Shown in pieces: positions 8,913 through 17,968 of a DNA stretch of 26,979 bases (position 1 is the first letter of the stretch; each line of letters opens with the position of its first letter). Below the pieces are notes generated by a model. The model was not told the DNA's origin. It ran no database searches and was given only the letters and a program-made list of their open reading frames with translations. The DNA comes from an uncultured Caryophanales bacterium (GTDB lineage: Bacteria; Bacillota_I; Bacilli_A; RFN20; CAG-288). The translations under genes were made by a program, and so were the position numbers. The DNA lies in NCBI GenBank assembly GCA_937896065.1, contig CALBLI010000058.1:1-26979 (forward strand), written 5' to 3'.

Positions 8913-10058
8913 ATGAACAACATCAAAAAGATTTTCACAAATGAATTTGGTCAAAAAGTTATCATCAAAAGGTTTTATATTGATGATGAAAATATCAGTA
9001 AAGAGAGATTATTTTTACTAGCTCGTTTTTTAAACATAAATAACGTTTCATTAAAAAAATTATATAAATTGAATGGTTCATCAACTTTCTTTAAAGCATA
9101 TAACTATTCAAATGGTTATGCTTTTGAAGCTCGTCTTTTTGTAAACAATCAGTCTAATTTTCTTTTAAAATCATACACATTAAAGAAAGCAATTAAGCTA
9201 TTTAAAGATATCTTCGAAAAAGGTTTTGAAAAAGATGAACCTCTTCTTACTAGACTCAAAAATGAGATTGTTGATGAACACAATAGTTATAAAATGGATT
9301 CTTTCTTTTTCATGGAATCTAATTTAAATCTTCCATATTCAAAAATTGATTTTGATGATAATAACTTAAAAAATGTTTCAACATCAGATTTATTAAATAC
9401 ATTATCATTAATAAATAAAAGAGAATGCCAAGAATCTATTTATATTGGTCAAAAAGAAAATAAATTCTTTTTTGATGATGATTTGTTTTTTAAATCAAAA
9501 CGTCAAGTTTTACCTCTTGATTATAATATCATTGACAACATTACCTATAACTATGATTTTGAAAATGAGACATTAGCTAATGCTTATACTTTCAAATCAA
9601 TTGAAAACATGGATGATTTTTATAAAACTTATGTTATTTTAAAAGCCATCTGCAATGCATTTGAGAATGCTTTAGCTGACTTTTTACTGAAATGTCATTC
9701 GACAATTAGAATCATTTCTAAAAACAAAGCAGTTATCTTATATAAATTTGATCTTGGTAATTTATATAAAAATAGTTCTCGTATTATCGCTATAAATAAT
9801 GAAATAAGTAAAGAAGACATTGAAAAAAGTATCAGTGACAGTATAAGGAGTTTAAAACTATCTCAAATATCATTAAATAGTGATTTGTCAACTGCAATTA
9901 AAAGAGCACTTCTTTTGTGCGATTTGGATTTAAATATTGATAATATTTTTGCTGATATTTCTTATCTTACTGATGATATATATCAAAAAATTGATGATAT
10001 AAAAAAAGTGAATTCTTTCGCTATAATGAAAGGAAGAGAAGAAGATGATAAAGAATGA
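8913..10058 (+). CDS. M16 peptidase-like protein, YmfF-like (catalytically inactive)
   Basis: A 381-residue soluble protein that I place, with moderate confidence, in the YmfF branch of the M16 (insulinase/processing peptidase) fold. The best landmark is LYKLNGSSTFFKAYNYSNGYAFEARLF, which follows the YmfF pattern 'L.ELYGA.F......G....FRLE' from the usual M16 core. It is followed by a helix and KNEIVDEHNSYKMDS at the place of the usual 'E(K)R.LK..I.....DK' segment. No HxxEH zinc motif is present, as in YmfF proteins generally. A start with TAGGTG upstream lies 15 bases after ftsK, and the gene overlaps the next M16-like gene by 14 bases. The pair downstream of ftsK/spoIIIE matches the Bacillus subtilis gene neighbourhood. 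Database annotation links the family to EF-P modification by association only; the biochemical role is unknown. Confidence 0.6.
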   Translation: MNNIKKIFTNEFGQKVIIKRFYIDDENISKERLFLLARFLNINNVSLKKLYKLNGSSTFFKAYNYSNGYAFEARLFVNNQSNFLLKSYTLKKAIKLFKDIFEKGFEKDEPLLTRLKNEIVDEHNSYKMDSFFFMESNLNLPYSKIDFDDNNLKNVSTSDLLNTLSLINKRECQESIYIGQKENKFFFDDDLFFKSKRQVLPLDYNIIDNITYNYDFENETLANAYTFKSIENMDDFYKTYVILKAICNAFENALADFLLKCHSTIRIISKNKAVILYKFDLGNLYKNSSRIIAINNEISKEDIEKSISDSIRSLKLSQISLNSDLSTAIKRALLLCDLDLNIDNIFADISYLTDDIYQKIDDIKKVNSFAIMKGREEDDKE

Positions 10059-11286
10059 TTATGGTAAATTAAATACTCCAATATATGAAGAAAAGCAAAA
10101 ATCTGGTTTAAATGTCATTTTAATTCCCAAAGATAGTACATTGAACACTGCTATTTTATATATCCCACAAGGCTTTTATCTCCATGATGAAGAAATCAAT
10201 AATTCAAAGATATCTTTTGGATGCCCTTTTCTTCTTAAAGAAATGATTTTAAATGATGAGACTAAGAAAAGAATTGAAGAAGAAGGATGCAAAGTGCAAG
10301 CTGTTTGTAAACACTCTTACACCTACTATAAATTTGAATCTTTATCTAAACTCACTGCCAGTATCAATATTCTTTTAAATAGAATCAGAAATCTGCAGCT
10401 TAGTGATGAAGAAGTCGAGCGTTATAAAAAGATAATCATGTCTAAAAATGTGTATGATGATGTTTTACTTGCTAAAGACAATGTTTTAAAAAATCTTTTC
10501 ATCAATTCACCAATGAAAAAAGGTTCTGAAATTAAAAATAGTGATTTGGTCAAGATCCATTTGACTGAGATGAAAAAATTTTTATACAAATACTATTCAA
10601 TAAAATCGATGACTTTATTTGTTTCAGGTAACTACACTCCAACTGCTGTTATAAATGATATTAGAAGACTTGAATTTCCCGTTTTCCCTATAACTAGTAG
10701 CAAAGAATTAAAATTTAATGAAGACTATAGTAACGTGTGTGAAAAAAGGGATGTTTTATACTTAGATAAAACTAGCAATATTTTATCTTTAGGAATCAAG
10801 TTCTTATCAAGAAAAGAACTATTTGAAAAATATGGCGAGTTAATCTTTGCTTTTTATGAGATAGTTAAAAATATTATTGTTGAAAATGACAAATTTAAAA
10901 CAATGCTGAGAGAAACTGATAGCAAATTACTAGATTTTGATATTATTGAAGGTTATGAAGATACTTCCCTTATCATGACTTTTAGTTGTGTCAAATTTGC
11001 AAGCTTATCGAATAGATTATCTGATTTTCTATCAACTCTTGAAAAAAGTATATCCTTAAAATTTTATAATAAAATAAGAAAAGATTATGTAAATAGAGCT
11101 AAAAATATCCTTGCTAATCCATCATTATTAATCGATAATTTTGCACGTCTTTATGCTGATAATTTACCATATACTTATATTGTTAAGAAAGTATCATTAC
11201 TAGCTAAAACTGATTTTATTAAAATTTTATCTGGTATACTTTCTTATCCAAGAAGCGTCACTTATTTACAACAGAAAGAAGAATAA
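10045..11286 (+). CDS. M16 peptidase-like protein, YmfH-like, zinc ligands lost
   Basis: A 413-residue partner of the preceding gene, resembling YmfH. The N-terminus has the M16 pattern SGLNVILIPKD then a beta strand. Residues FGCPFLLKEMIL align naturally with the canonical G..HFLEHKMF of YmfH, so the metal-binding HxxEH becomes P61-F-L-L64-K65. The third ligand, Glu in 'I..E..MY.D', aligns with Lys134 in IIMSKNVYDD. All three zinc ligands and the catalytic Glu are therefore replaced. The remaining M16 architecture, including YKYYSIKSMTLFVSGNY (the usual 'FYHPSNM.LFVVGN'), is intact, so the gene is not simply decaying and probably acts as a structural or binding protein. AAGGAAGAG precedes the ATG. 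It overlaps the YmfF-like gene and lies two bases from the pullulanase gene. Confidence 0.7.
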   Translation: MIKNDYGKLNTPIYEEKQKSGLNVILIPKDSTLNTAILYIPQGFYLHDEEINNSKISFGCPFLLKEMILNDETKKRIEEEGCKVQAVCKHSYTYYKFESLSKLTASINILLNRIRNLQLSDEEVERYKKIIMSKNVYDDVLLAKDNVLKNLFINSPMKKGSEIKNSDLVKIHLTEMKKFLYKYYSIKSMTLFVSGNYTPTAVINDIRRLEFPVFPITSSKELKFNEDYSNVCEKRDVLYLDKTSNILSLGIKFLSRKELFEKYGELIFAFYEIVKNIIVENDKFKTMLRETDSKLLDFDIIEGYEDTSLIMTFSCVKFASLSNRLSDFLSTLEKSISLKFYNKIRKDYVNRAKNILANPSLLIDNFARLYADNLPYTYIVKKVSLLAKTDFIKILSGILSYPRSVTYLQQKEE

Positions 11287-11288
11287 TT

Positions 11289-13433
11289 ATGAAAAAATTA
11301 CTTTCAGCTAATCTTAAAGAAAACAATAATATTGAAGTTTCTATTTCAAAAGATTTAACTCAAAGAATAGTCACTTTTTTCTTCATATATATGAATGGTA
11401 AATTGATTGAAAAAGTTATTCCATTAAGTAGAAATGAATCAAATAATCACAATATTTATACTCTAGTATCTTCTAAAACAACTTATACACCAGGTATTGA
11501 ATATGTTCTTTATACAGATATGAATATGCAGATTCCACTTGATATTTCATATTTAGCTACTTTACCTGCATTTGATGAAAAATATCGATGCGATGATATT
11601 CTCGGTGCTAATTATTTAAAGAAGATGACCACATTTAGAGTCTTCTCACCTTTTGCAAGCGAAATGAAAGTTAAAATCAAAAAGAATGTTAACGATCAAT
11701 TTGAATACTATAGTATGACTAGACTTGATAATGGAATATATGAAGTAACCATAAAAAAAGATTTAGAAGAATATATCTACCTATATGAAGCTAAAATCTT
11801 TTCAAAAATATATGAAGTAGCTGACCCTTATTCATATTCATTATCCTCCAATTCAAATTATTCATATGTTGTTGATATAAATAAGATTAAAAAAATTGAT
11901 TCAAACACCGACAATTTACCTATTTTAGATTCTAAATTAGACTACATTATCTACGAGTGTTCAGTAAGAGATATGACTTCTAGGCTCAATTTAAAAAATA
12001 AATCAACTTATAAAGCATTAAGTGAGTCTACTAATATTGAGACTTCAAATCATATCAAGACTGGTATTGACTATATCAGCTCTCTTGGTGTAAGTCATGT
12101 TCAATTGATGCCTGTACTTGACTTTTATACAGTCAATGAAGATCGACCTTTTGAAAATTATAATTGGGGATATGATCCTAACTTTTTCTTGGTTAATGAA
12201 GGATCATACTCTTTAGATCCAAACGATCCATATTTAAGACTTATCGAACTTAAAAATCTTGTTTCTTCTTTTCATAAAAAAGGCATCAGAGTTATTCTGG
12301 ATGTAGTCTATAATCATGTCTTTTCAGTTAATGACAATTCCTTAAATATACTGGTCCCTAAATATTATTTTAGACTGAATAATGATGGAAGTTTATCAAA
12401 TGGTAGTGGATGTGGAAACGATATCGAATCCAAACATTACATGGCAAGAAAACTGATCATTGATTCCATTTTACATTTTACTGACATTTTTGACATTGAT
12501 GGTTTCAGATTTGATTTGATGGGAATACTCGATACTGAAACTCTTTCATTAGCATACAATAGAGCAAAAGAATTAAAAGATGATATCTTCTTTTTAGGAG
12601 AAGGTTGGGACTTATGGACTAATTTAAAAGCTAATGAGAAATGCTCTATAAATAATGCTAATAGAATTCCTTTCGCATCATTTTTCAATGATCGTTTTAG
12701 AGATGTCGTCAAAGGTCAAACAAATGAATCTCAGTTAGCAGTGAGAGGTTATCTATCTGGTGATACTAATTATTTAGATGGATTTAAACATGTTATGCTA
12801 GGTTCATCTAAGCCGATTGCTTTTGCTCCATTATTTGAAAGCTCTGCTCAGTCTGTCAATTACCTAGAATGTCATGATAATCATGTTTTATATGATAAAT
12901 TAAAAGCTTGTTTGCCATTTGAAAGCGATGAAATCACTTTTAAAAGAATCAAGATGTGTATCTTAGCTACTCTTCTTGCTAGTGGAATTCCTTTCTTCCA
13001 TGCCGGTGAAGAGATTGCTCAATCTAAACAAGGTGAAGGAAATAGCTATGATAAAGGTGATTTAATCAATGGTTTTGATTACAAATTGCTTGAAAAAAGA
13101 AGTGACTTATATTACTTTTTCATTCAAGCAATTCATTTAAAAAAGTTCATGAGCAGCCTTGCTAAAGAAAAAAATGTTAAATTTGATGAAAATATTCAAT
13201 TTGAAAATTTACCATTTGGTTGTATTTTGATAAAATATATATATAGTAACTATACTATAAGCGTTATTTTCAATCCAACATTTGAAAAATTCACTTATGA
13301 TTTACAAAAATATAATAAAGTGATATTTTCTGAGCTTGGTGATATAAATAAGCTTGATACTTATTGTCAAGTTGCTATAATTAATTCGGTAAGTTTTGCT
13401 GTGTATTTACAGGAGGAGAGCCAAGATGCTTAA
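11289..13433 (+). CDS. pulA: Type I pullulanase / alpha-1,6-glucan debranching enzyme (GH13)
   Basis: Hydrolyses alpha-1,6 branch points in glycogen, pullulan or limit dextrins. The 714-residue protein has no signal peptide, so it is probably cytoplasmic and handles storage glycogen or imported maltodextrins. An N-terminal beta domain (1-100) is followed by a CBM48-like domain (about 105-195: TTFRVFSPFASEMKVKI) and the GH13 barrel. The pullulanase marker YNWGYDP occurs before the barrel motifs. Region I is DVVYNH; region II is GFRFDLMG with nucleophile Asp409; region III is LGEGWD with acid/base Glu438; region IV is ECHDNH with Asp530. A short C-terminal beta domain ends the protein. All catalytic residues are present. 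The last eight bases overlap the start of the acyltransferase gene, whose strong ribosome binding site lies inside this coding sequence. Confidence 0.93.
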   Translation: MKKLLSANLKENNNIEVSISKDLTQRIVTFFFIYMNGKLIEKVIPLSRNESNNHNIYTLVSSKTTYTPGIEYVLYTDMNMQIPLDISYLATLPAFDEKYRCDDILGANYLKKMTTFRVFSPFASEMKVKIKKNVNDQFEYYSMTRLDNGIYEVTIKKDLEEYIYLYEAKIFSKIYEVADPYSYSLSSNSNYSYVVDINKIKKIDSNTDNLPILDSKLDYIIYECSVRDMTSRLNLKNKSTYKALSESTNIETSNHIKTGIDYISSLGVSHVQLMPVLDFYTVNEDRPFENYNWGYDPNFFLVNEGSYSLDPNDPYLRLIELKNLVSSFHKKGIRVILDVVYNHVFSVNDNSLNILVPKYYFRLNNDGSLSNGSGCGNDIESKHYMARKLIIDSILHFTDIFDIDGFRFDLMGILDTETLSLAYNRAKELKDDIFFLGEGWDLWTNLKANEKCSINNANRIPFASFFNDRFRDVVKGQTNESQLAVRGYLSGDTNYLDGFKHVMLGSSKPIAFAPLFESSAQSVNYLECHDNHVLYDKLKACLPFESDEITFKRIKMCILATLLASGIPFFHAGEEIAQSKQGEGNSYDKGDLINGFDYKLLEKRSDLYYFFIQAIHLKKFMSSLAKEKNVKFDENIQFENLPFGCILIKYIYSNYTISVIFNPTFEKFTYDLQKYNKVIFSELGDINKLDTYCQVAIINSVSFAVYLQEESQDA
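13411..13420 (+). promoter_or_regulatory. Strong Shine-Dalgarno site that fixes the plsC start
   Basis: AGGAGGAGAG ends five bases before the ATG at 13426 and is the best ribosome binding site of the operon. It rules out the upstream TTG at 13396 as the start of the acyltransferase. Confidence 0.85.
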
Positions 13434-15336
13434 ATATATAAAAATGTTTTCTAAAAGTTGCCACACTTTAGCTGGTACACATCGAAGAATTAAAAGGTAT
13501 GCTAAATCACCTGATTCTTTTCCTGTTGAGCAAAGATTTGCTGATGTTAGAGAATTACTTTTAAAAGTAAATGAACAATCACTTCGTGGTTATTACATCG
13601 TTAATGGACTTGAAAATGTTCCTCAAGGCCAAGTCATATTCACTCCTAATCACACTTCAAATGCCGATCCTATTGCTATGATTATCACCAGCGATAGACC
13701 AATTGCTTTAGTTGCTAAAAAAGAAGTGGCTCACATGCCATATGTTGGTAACATCAACAAAGCTATGTCTGGCACTTTCATTGATAGAGATGATTTAAGA
13801 GAAGAAATCAAATCTTTTAAACAAATTGATGAAACTTTAAAGAAATATCCTACCCTTTCTTATGTTATCTTCCCTGAAGGCACAAGAAGCAAAGGCCCAC
13901 GTTTTAATTTAGGTGATTTCCATTCTGGTTCATTTAAAATTGCTGTCAGAAACAAATTACCTATTGTTCCAGTTTGTATATATCTTACTGATAGAATCGT
14001 CAATCAAAATTATCATTATACACAATACCCTATTCAAGTAACTTATCTTAAACCATTAACTTATGATGATTATAAAGATATGACAATGAATGAAATTGCT
14101 TCTTATGTCAAAGATGCTGTAGAAAAAGAATTAGTCATTCAAAAAGAAAAAGATCGCGAATATGTTAAATCATTAAATGGATTAACTGATAAACAAGTCG
14201 ATAAAGTTTTGATTGCTAAACCTTCCAAAGACAATGGAAATGAAGCTAAAAAACTTGCTAAAAGAAAAGCTAAGAAAGAAAAAGCCAGACTCCTTGCTCT
14301 TAAAAAGAAAGAGAGAGAAGAAAAAGAAGCTGAAAGAAAACGTCAACTTGCTGAAAAGAGAAAGCAAAAAATGCTTGATAAAGTTGCAAGACTTGAAAAG
14401 AAGAAAGAAGATGCTCTCCTTGGCAAGAAAAATAAAGAAGATCTCAAATTTGAAAAAGAGAAAGCTAGACAAGAAAAGCTTGCTTTACAAAGAGAAGAGA
14501 AAGAAAGACTTGCTAGAGAAGAAGCTGAAAGAAAAGATGCTGAAAGACGTGCTAGAAATGAAGCTGAGCTTCAAAAAGAACAAGCTGATGAAGAAGAACA
14601 AAAGAGAATTCTCAAAGAGAGGCTTCAAGCTCTTGCTGAATTAAATGTCACCAGTGATGAACTCGATAAATTATTAAAACTTATCAACGATGCTAAAGAC
14701 AAAGTTGAAAAAGTTAAAAACATTACTCATGAGCTCACTTTGGAGCATGGTGGTGATTTATCTTCCAAAGAAGTCAAAGAACTTGAAAATCAAAAACGTC
14801 AAGCTCAAAAAGAAGCAAATGCTGCTAGAAATGAAGCTGTTAAAACTTTAAATGATATCACTAAGAAATATCAACAAAATATTCAAAATGGTAAAGATGT
14901 TGATGCACCTATTGAAAATGAGACTGTAGCGGATGATAATAATGCATCTATTGAAACTGATAATGATAATCACGAAGTAGATTACAAACCTCTTCCTGAT
15001 GATTATAAAGCTGTCGATGATAATCAATTAGAAAGTAATACCAAAGAAACTGAAACTGATAATGCTGAAGTTGATGTTGATGTTGATAAAGAAGCAAGAA
15101 AAGAACGCATAAGACTTGAGAAGCTTCAAAAGAAACAAGCTAAAGAAGAAGCTAAAAAGCAAGCTAAAGAAGAAAAAGAAAAAGCTAAACAAGAAAAAAT
15201 TGAAAGAGCTCAAGCTAAAGCTGAAGAAAAAGAAAGACTCAGACAAGAAAAATTAGCTGAAAAAGAAAGTCATAAGCAGAGTCAAGAAGAATATAAAGAT
15301 GATTCATCTGATGATGAAAATTCAAATAATAACTAA
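13426..15336 (+). CDS. plsC: 1-acyl-sn-glycerol-3-phosphate acyltransferase (PlsC) with long charged coiled-coil extension
   Basis: The N-terminal ~240 residues form a complete PlsC-type LPLAT domain, which acylates lysophosphatidic acid to phosphatidic acid at the membrane. Motif I NHTSNAD has the catalytic H-x4-D, SGTFIDRDD is the motif II region, FPEGTRSKG is motif III, and a PIVPVCIY block is motif IV. The rest (about residues 250-636) is an unusual Lys/Glu/Ala/Arg-rich, probably helical coiled-coil tail interrupted by an acidic, Asn/Asp-rich stretch (about 495-560), then a second KEEAKKQAKEE block. Typical PlsC proteins are 200-260 residues, so the tail more than doubles the protein. Start chosen from the AGGAGGAGAG site 13411-13420. 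It is the last gene of the operon before a terminator. Confidence 0.88.
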   Translation: MLKYIKMFSKSCHTLAGTHRRIKRYAKSPDSFPVEQRFADVRELLLKVNEQSLRGYYIVNGLENVPQGQVIFTPNHTSNADPIAMIITSDRPIALVAKKEVAHMPYVGNINKAMSGTFIDRDDLREEIKSFKQIDETLKKYPTLSYVIFPEGTRSKGPRFNLGDFHSGSFKIAVRNKLPIVPVCIYLTDRIVNQNYHYTQYPIQVTYLKPLTYDDYKDMTMNEIASYVKDAVEKELVIQKEKDREYVKSLNGLTDKQVDKVLIAKPSKDNGNEAKKLAKRKAKKEKARLLALKKKEREEKEAERKRQLAEKRKQKMLDKVARLEKKKEDALLGKKNKEDLKFEKEKARQEKLALQREEKERLAREEAERKDAERRARNEAELQKEQADEEEQKRILKERLQALAELNVTSDELDKLLKLINDAKDKVEKVKNITHELTLEHGGDLSSKEVKELENQKRQAQKEANAARNEAVKTLNDITKKYQQNIQNGKDVDAPIENETVADDNNASIETDNDNHEVDYKPLPDDYKAVDDNQLESNTKETETDNAEVDVDVDKEARKERIRLEKLQKKQAKEEAKKQAKEEKEKAKQEKIERAQAKAEEKERLRQEKLAEKESHKQSQEEYKDDSSDDENSNNN

Positions 15337-15350
15337 TATTCTTTAAATCA

Positions 15351-15383
15351 AAAATGGTTCAGTAATTAAAACTGAACCATTTT
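15351..15383. terminator. Bidirectional intrinsic terminator
   Basis: A perfect 13-bp stem (AAAATGGTTCAGT / ACTGAACCATTTT) encloses a 7-base loop. It has T-rich sequence after the stem on the plus strand (TTTTATTTGTTTTATT), and its A-rich left flank gives T residues on the minus strand. It lies between the convergent plsC and acyl-CoA ligase genes and would end both transcripts. Confidence 0.9.
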
Positions 15384-15417
15384 TATTTGTTTTATTAATA
15401 AATTAATATTTACTTTT

Positions 15418-17013
15418 TTAACGATGTTCTTCAAGAAGTCTCTTCTTATCAATTTTACCAATATCAGTTCTTGGCATTCTAGAAACAAAAGTGATCTTTT
15501 TAGGATATGAATATTTAATTAAATTATCAGCTAATTGTTTATTAAGTTTATTAGATACTTCACTTAAATTAATATTCTCTTTCGCTTCAACAAATAGATG
15601 AAGATATGGTTCCTTCTCATCGGAAATATATAAACAGCATGCAAAATTGATACCATCAACTTTAGTTGCTTCTTCTTCAATAAGTGATGGGAAAACATTA
15701 TAGCCTGCAATTTTATATACATCGTTTTCACGGTTTGAAAAATATAAAAAACCATCATCATCATGATAGCCGATATCACCAGTAATCAACCATTTTTCAC
15801 CTGTTTTATCAATGTAAAATGGACATTCACCATTTAAATAACCGACACATAACGCTGGAGATGAAATAAGTATTTTACCTGTCTTTTCACTTCCAATGTC
15901 AGTTTCATAATCATCATCATTTACAATCTTTAATTTGGTTCCTAAAAGAGGTTTACCAACTGATCCTTTTTTATAATCCTTATGAGTGTTTACAAAAGTG
16001 ACTGTGACTGTTTCAGTTAGGCCGTATCCTTCAAGAAGATAGCCTTTCGAATTATATTCATCCATCAAAGAATTATATTCATCAATGATATATGTTGGTG
16101 TTTTATCAGCACCACAATAAGTAGCTATCAAATTCTTTAAAAAACTGCCTTTAAATTTTCCACTGTCGAGTATTTTTTTAGCAAGATATGGAATACAGAT
16201 TAAGACATTGAGTTGATTTTTTTTGATTCTACTTATAGTCTCGTCTAGATTAAATTTGACCATAAGCACACTACCTGCATTATTCATTAAAGGTGCTATA
16301 ATACCCATTGCTAAGCCAAAGCCATGAAATAGTGGTAAGACACCAATGATTGCTTTTCCTGCTAATTCTTGACCAGTTATCCAAGTAGCAAGAGAACCTG
16401 GATACAGTAATTGTTTATCATTTAAAACAACTGTCTTGCTTTTACCAGTTGTTCCACCACTTCTTAAATAAACACTTGGTTTATAGAAATTATTGTTAGG
16501 TATAATTTTAACTTTTCCTTTAAGCTCATACTTATAAATATACATTTTATCATCTAATCCATCTAAAGCATCTTTGTTTTGCTTTTTAAAAACAATTGAT
16601 TCAATTGGATTTAAGGCAGTCAAAGCAGTTATTAAAAAGGTTTTAATATTTGTTTTCTCAATAACTTCTTGATATTTCTTATAAAAAACATCAATAACTA
16701 TAAAGAATTTTGCCTGTGTTTCATTTAGACTCTCTTCTAATACCTTTGGTGGCAATAATGGATGGAGAAAAGAAACGATGGCGCCTATTTTATTTAAGGC
16801 ATAATAGGTGACAATACATTCAATTATGTTTGGAGAAAGAAGAGCAACAACATCATCGTATCTAATACCTAATTCAACAAGTTTTTCAGCTTGCTTATCA
16901 ACTAAATTTAAAAATTCTTTATGTGTTACTTTTTTATTCCTAAAATATAAAGCTATATTATTTGAATCCTTAAAAGGTAGAATAGATTCATAAATTGTCA
17001 TATCAGTATTCAT
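15418..17013 (-). CDS. AMP-dependent acyl-CoA synthetase / acyl ligase (ANL superfamily)
   Basis: A 531-residue adenylate-forming enzyme that activates a carboxylic acid as acyl-AMP and then transfers it to a thiol, most likely CoA. Motifs in order: phosphate-binding loop RSGGTTGKSKTV (184-195), GYGLTETVT (329-337), adenylate-binding TGDIGYHDDDGFLYFSNR (411-428) with hinge region NDVYKIAGYNVFPSLIEE, and the catalytic lysine in RTDIGKIDKKR (Lys520). No carrier-protein domain is fused. Substrate chain length cannot be read from the sequence; a fatty acid is the default for this family branch. Its ATG follows the stop of the upstream membrane acyltransferase gene with no gap (TAAATG), and GGGAGGT lies 12 bases before the start. 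The two genes form one operon whose products may act in the same acyl pathway (inference). Confidence 0.85.
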   Translation of the reverse strand: MNTDMTIYESILPFKDSNNIALYFRNKKVTHKEFLNLVDKQAEKLVELGIRYDDVVALLSPNIIECIVTYYALNKIGAIVSFLHPLLPPKVLEESLNETQAKFFIVIDVFYKKYQEVIEKTNIKTFLITALTALNPIESIVFKKQNKDALDGLDDKMYIYKYELKGKVKIIPNNNFYKPSVYLRSGGTTGKSKTVVLNDKQLLYPGSLATWITGQELAGKAIIGVLPLFHGFGLAMGIIAPLMNNAGSVLMVKFNLDETISRIKKNQLNVLICIPYLAKKILDSGKFKGSFLKNLIATYCGADKTPTYIIDEYNSLMDEYNSKGYLLEGYGLTETVTVTFVNTHKDYKKGSVGKPLLGTKLKIVNDDDYETDIGSEKTGKILISSPALCVGYLNGECPFYIDKTGEKWLITGDIGYHDDDGFLYFSNRENDVYKIAGYNVFPSLIEEEATKVDGINFACCLYISDEKEPYLHLFVEAKENINLSEVSNKLNKQLADNLIKYSYPKKITFVSRMPRTDIGKIDKKRLLEEHR

Positions 17014-17955
17014 TTAAAAAAACTTACCTCCCATGCATGATAAAATGATAAATAACACTATTATTATAACTGGTTGATGAATTAAATATACCCAAATAGT
17101 ATGCCTTCCTAAGAAACATAATGGTTTTAATCCTTTAAAATAAAGCTTAGGAACAAGAGATTTCTTATTTTTAGCATACAATAATTTACCAATTGCAATT
17201 CCGATATAAATAATTCCAGTATAAGGAAGAATAGGCCACCAATCATTAATTGATCCTTTCATACCTAAAATAATTTTTAAATATGCATATGGATCATCTT
17301 TTAATACATCGTTAAATTTATATGAATCATTAATGTATTCAATTGGCCATTTATTAAGATGGTTATTGATTTTAAAACCAACTGTATACATAATACCAAT
17401 TGTTGTTAAGATTACACCAATTATAAGAGGTGTTATAAATGATACATCTTTCTTTTTCATGACCTTTCTTACAAATATTTCAATTAATGCATAAATGGTT
17501 ATTGAAAAGCCCATTTGGTGTAAGATACCAAAGAAAATAAAATCATCACTTTTTAAAATGATGGAAGCAACATACGTTGCAATTGAAAAGACAATAGCTG
17601 CTAAATCTAATAATAGTCCTCGTTTTAAATTATTCGATGATAATGAAGATGAAACACCACAAATAAATAAAAAGATACCACCAAACATCGGTACAAAAAC
17701 TGATAATATTAGTGGATTAAAAAATAAATTCTCGCAAAAAAGAAAAAAGCTATTAGCATTAGGATGATTGATAGCAAAATCTGAAAGATTAATCATCATA
17801 GTCTTCAAAAGATAAACATCAAAACATGCATGATATAAAACAACGATGATGATTGGAATTGACCTTAAAAAATCAATTTCCCAGATTCTTTCTTTTTTTA
17901 AAAGATTACCGGTTAATTCCTGTTTTAATTTTTTATTTTCTTGAATTGTTTCCAT
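17014..17955 (-). CDS. Membrane acyltransferase, heparan-alpha-glucosaminide N-acetyltransferase-like (DUF1624)
   Basis: A 313-residue polytopic membrane protein with about seven to eight hydrophobic segments. After a charged cytoplasmic N-terminus comes RIWEIDFLRSIPIIIVVLYH, the family opening in which an Asp (residue 28) and a membrane-embedded His (residue 42) are conserved; the His is the proposed acyl-accepting residue in the family. The C-terminus has LGRHTIWVYLIHQPVII, also typical of membrane acyltransferases. It probably transfers an acyl group from CoA across the membrane to a sugar or glycolipid; the real acceptor is unknown. It is the first gene of a minus-strand pair with the acyl ligase. 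The ATG lies about eight bases after a perfect TATAAT and has no Shine-Dalgarno sequence, so initiation may be leaderless or a start further in may be used. Confidence 0.75.
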   Translation of the reverse strand: METIQENKKLKQELTGNLLKKERIWEIDFLRSIPIIIVVLYHACFDVYLLKTMMINLSDFAINHPNANSFFLFCENLFFNPLILSVFVPMFGGIFLFICGVSSSLSSNNLKRGLLLDLAAIVFSIATYVASIILKSDDFIFFGILHQMGFSITIYALIEIFVRKVMKKKDVSFITPLIIGVILTTIGIMYTVGFKINNHLNKWPIEYINDSYKFNDVLKDDPYAYLKIILGMKGSINDWWPILPYTGIIYIGIAIGKLLYAKNKKSLVPKLYFKGLKPLCFLGRHTIWVYLIHQPVIIIVLFIILSCMGGKFF

Positions 17956-17962
17956 AGTATAA

Positions 17963-17968
17963 ATTATA
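17963..17968 (-). promoter_or_regulatory. -10 box of the minus-strand acyltransferase/acyl ligase operon
   Basis: On the minus strand this reads TATAAT. The expected transcription start falls on or next to the A of the ATG at 17955. No good -35 is present at 16-18 bases. Together with the absent ribosome binding site this suggests a leaderless transcript. Confidence 0.45.

Noticed and set aside
14182..14644. Long open frames on both strands inside the plsC tail, encoding Lys- or Phe-rich proteins
   Set aside because: They are shadows of the repetitive AAAGAAGAA-type codons of the Lys/Glu-rich tail; no ribosome binding sites and extreme composition.
15028..15246. Minus-strand open frame of 72 codons, almost only Phe and Ser
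   Set aside because: Complement of the Glu/Lys codons of plsC; not a believable protein.
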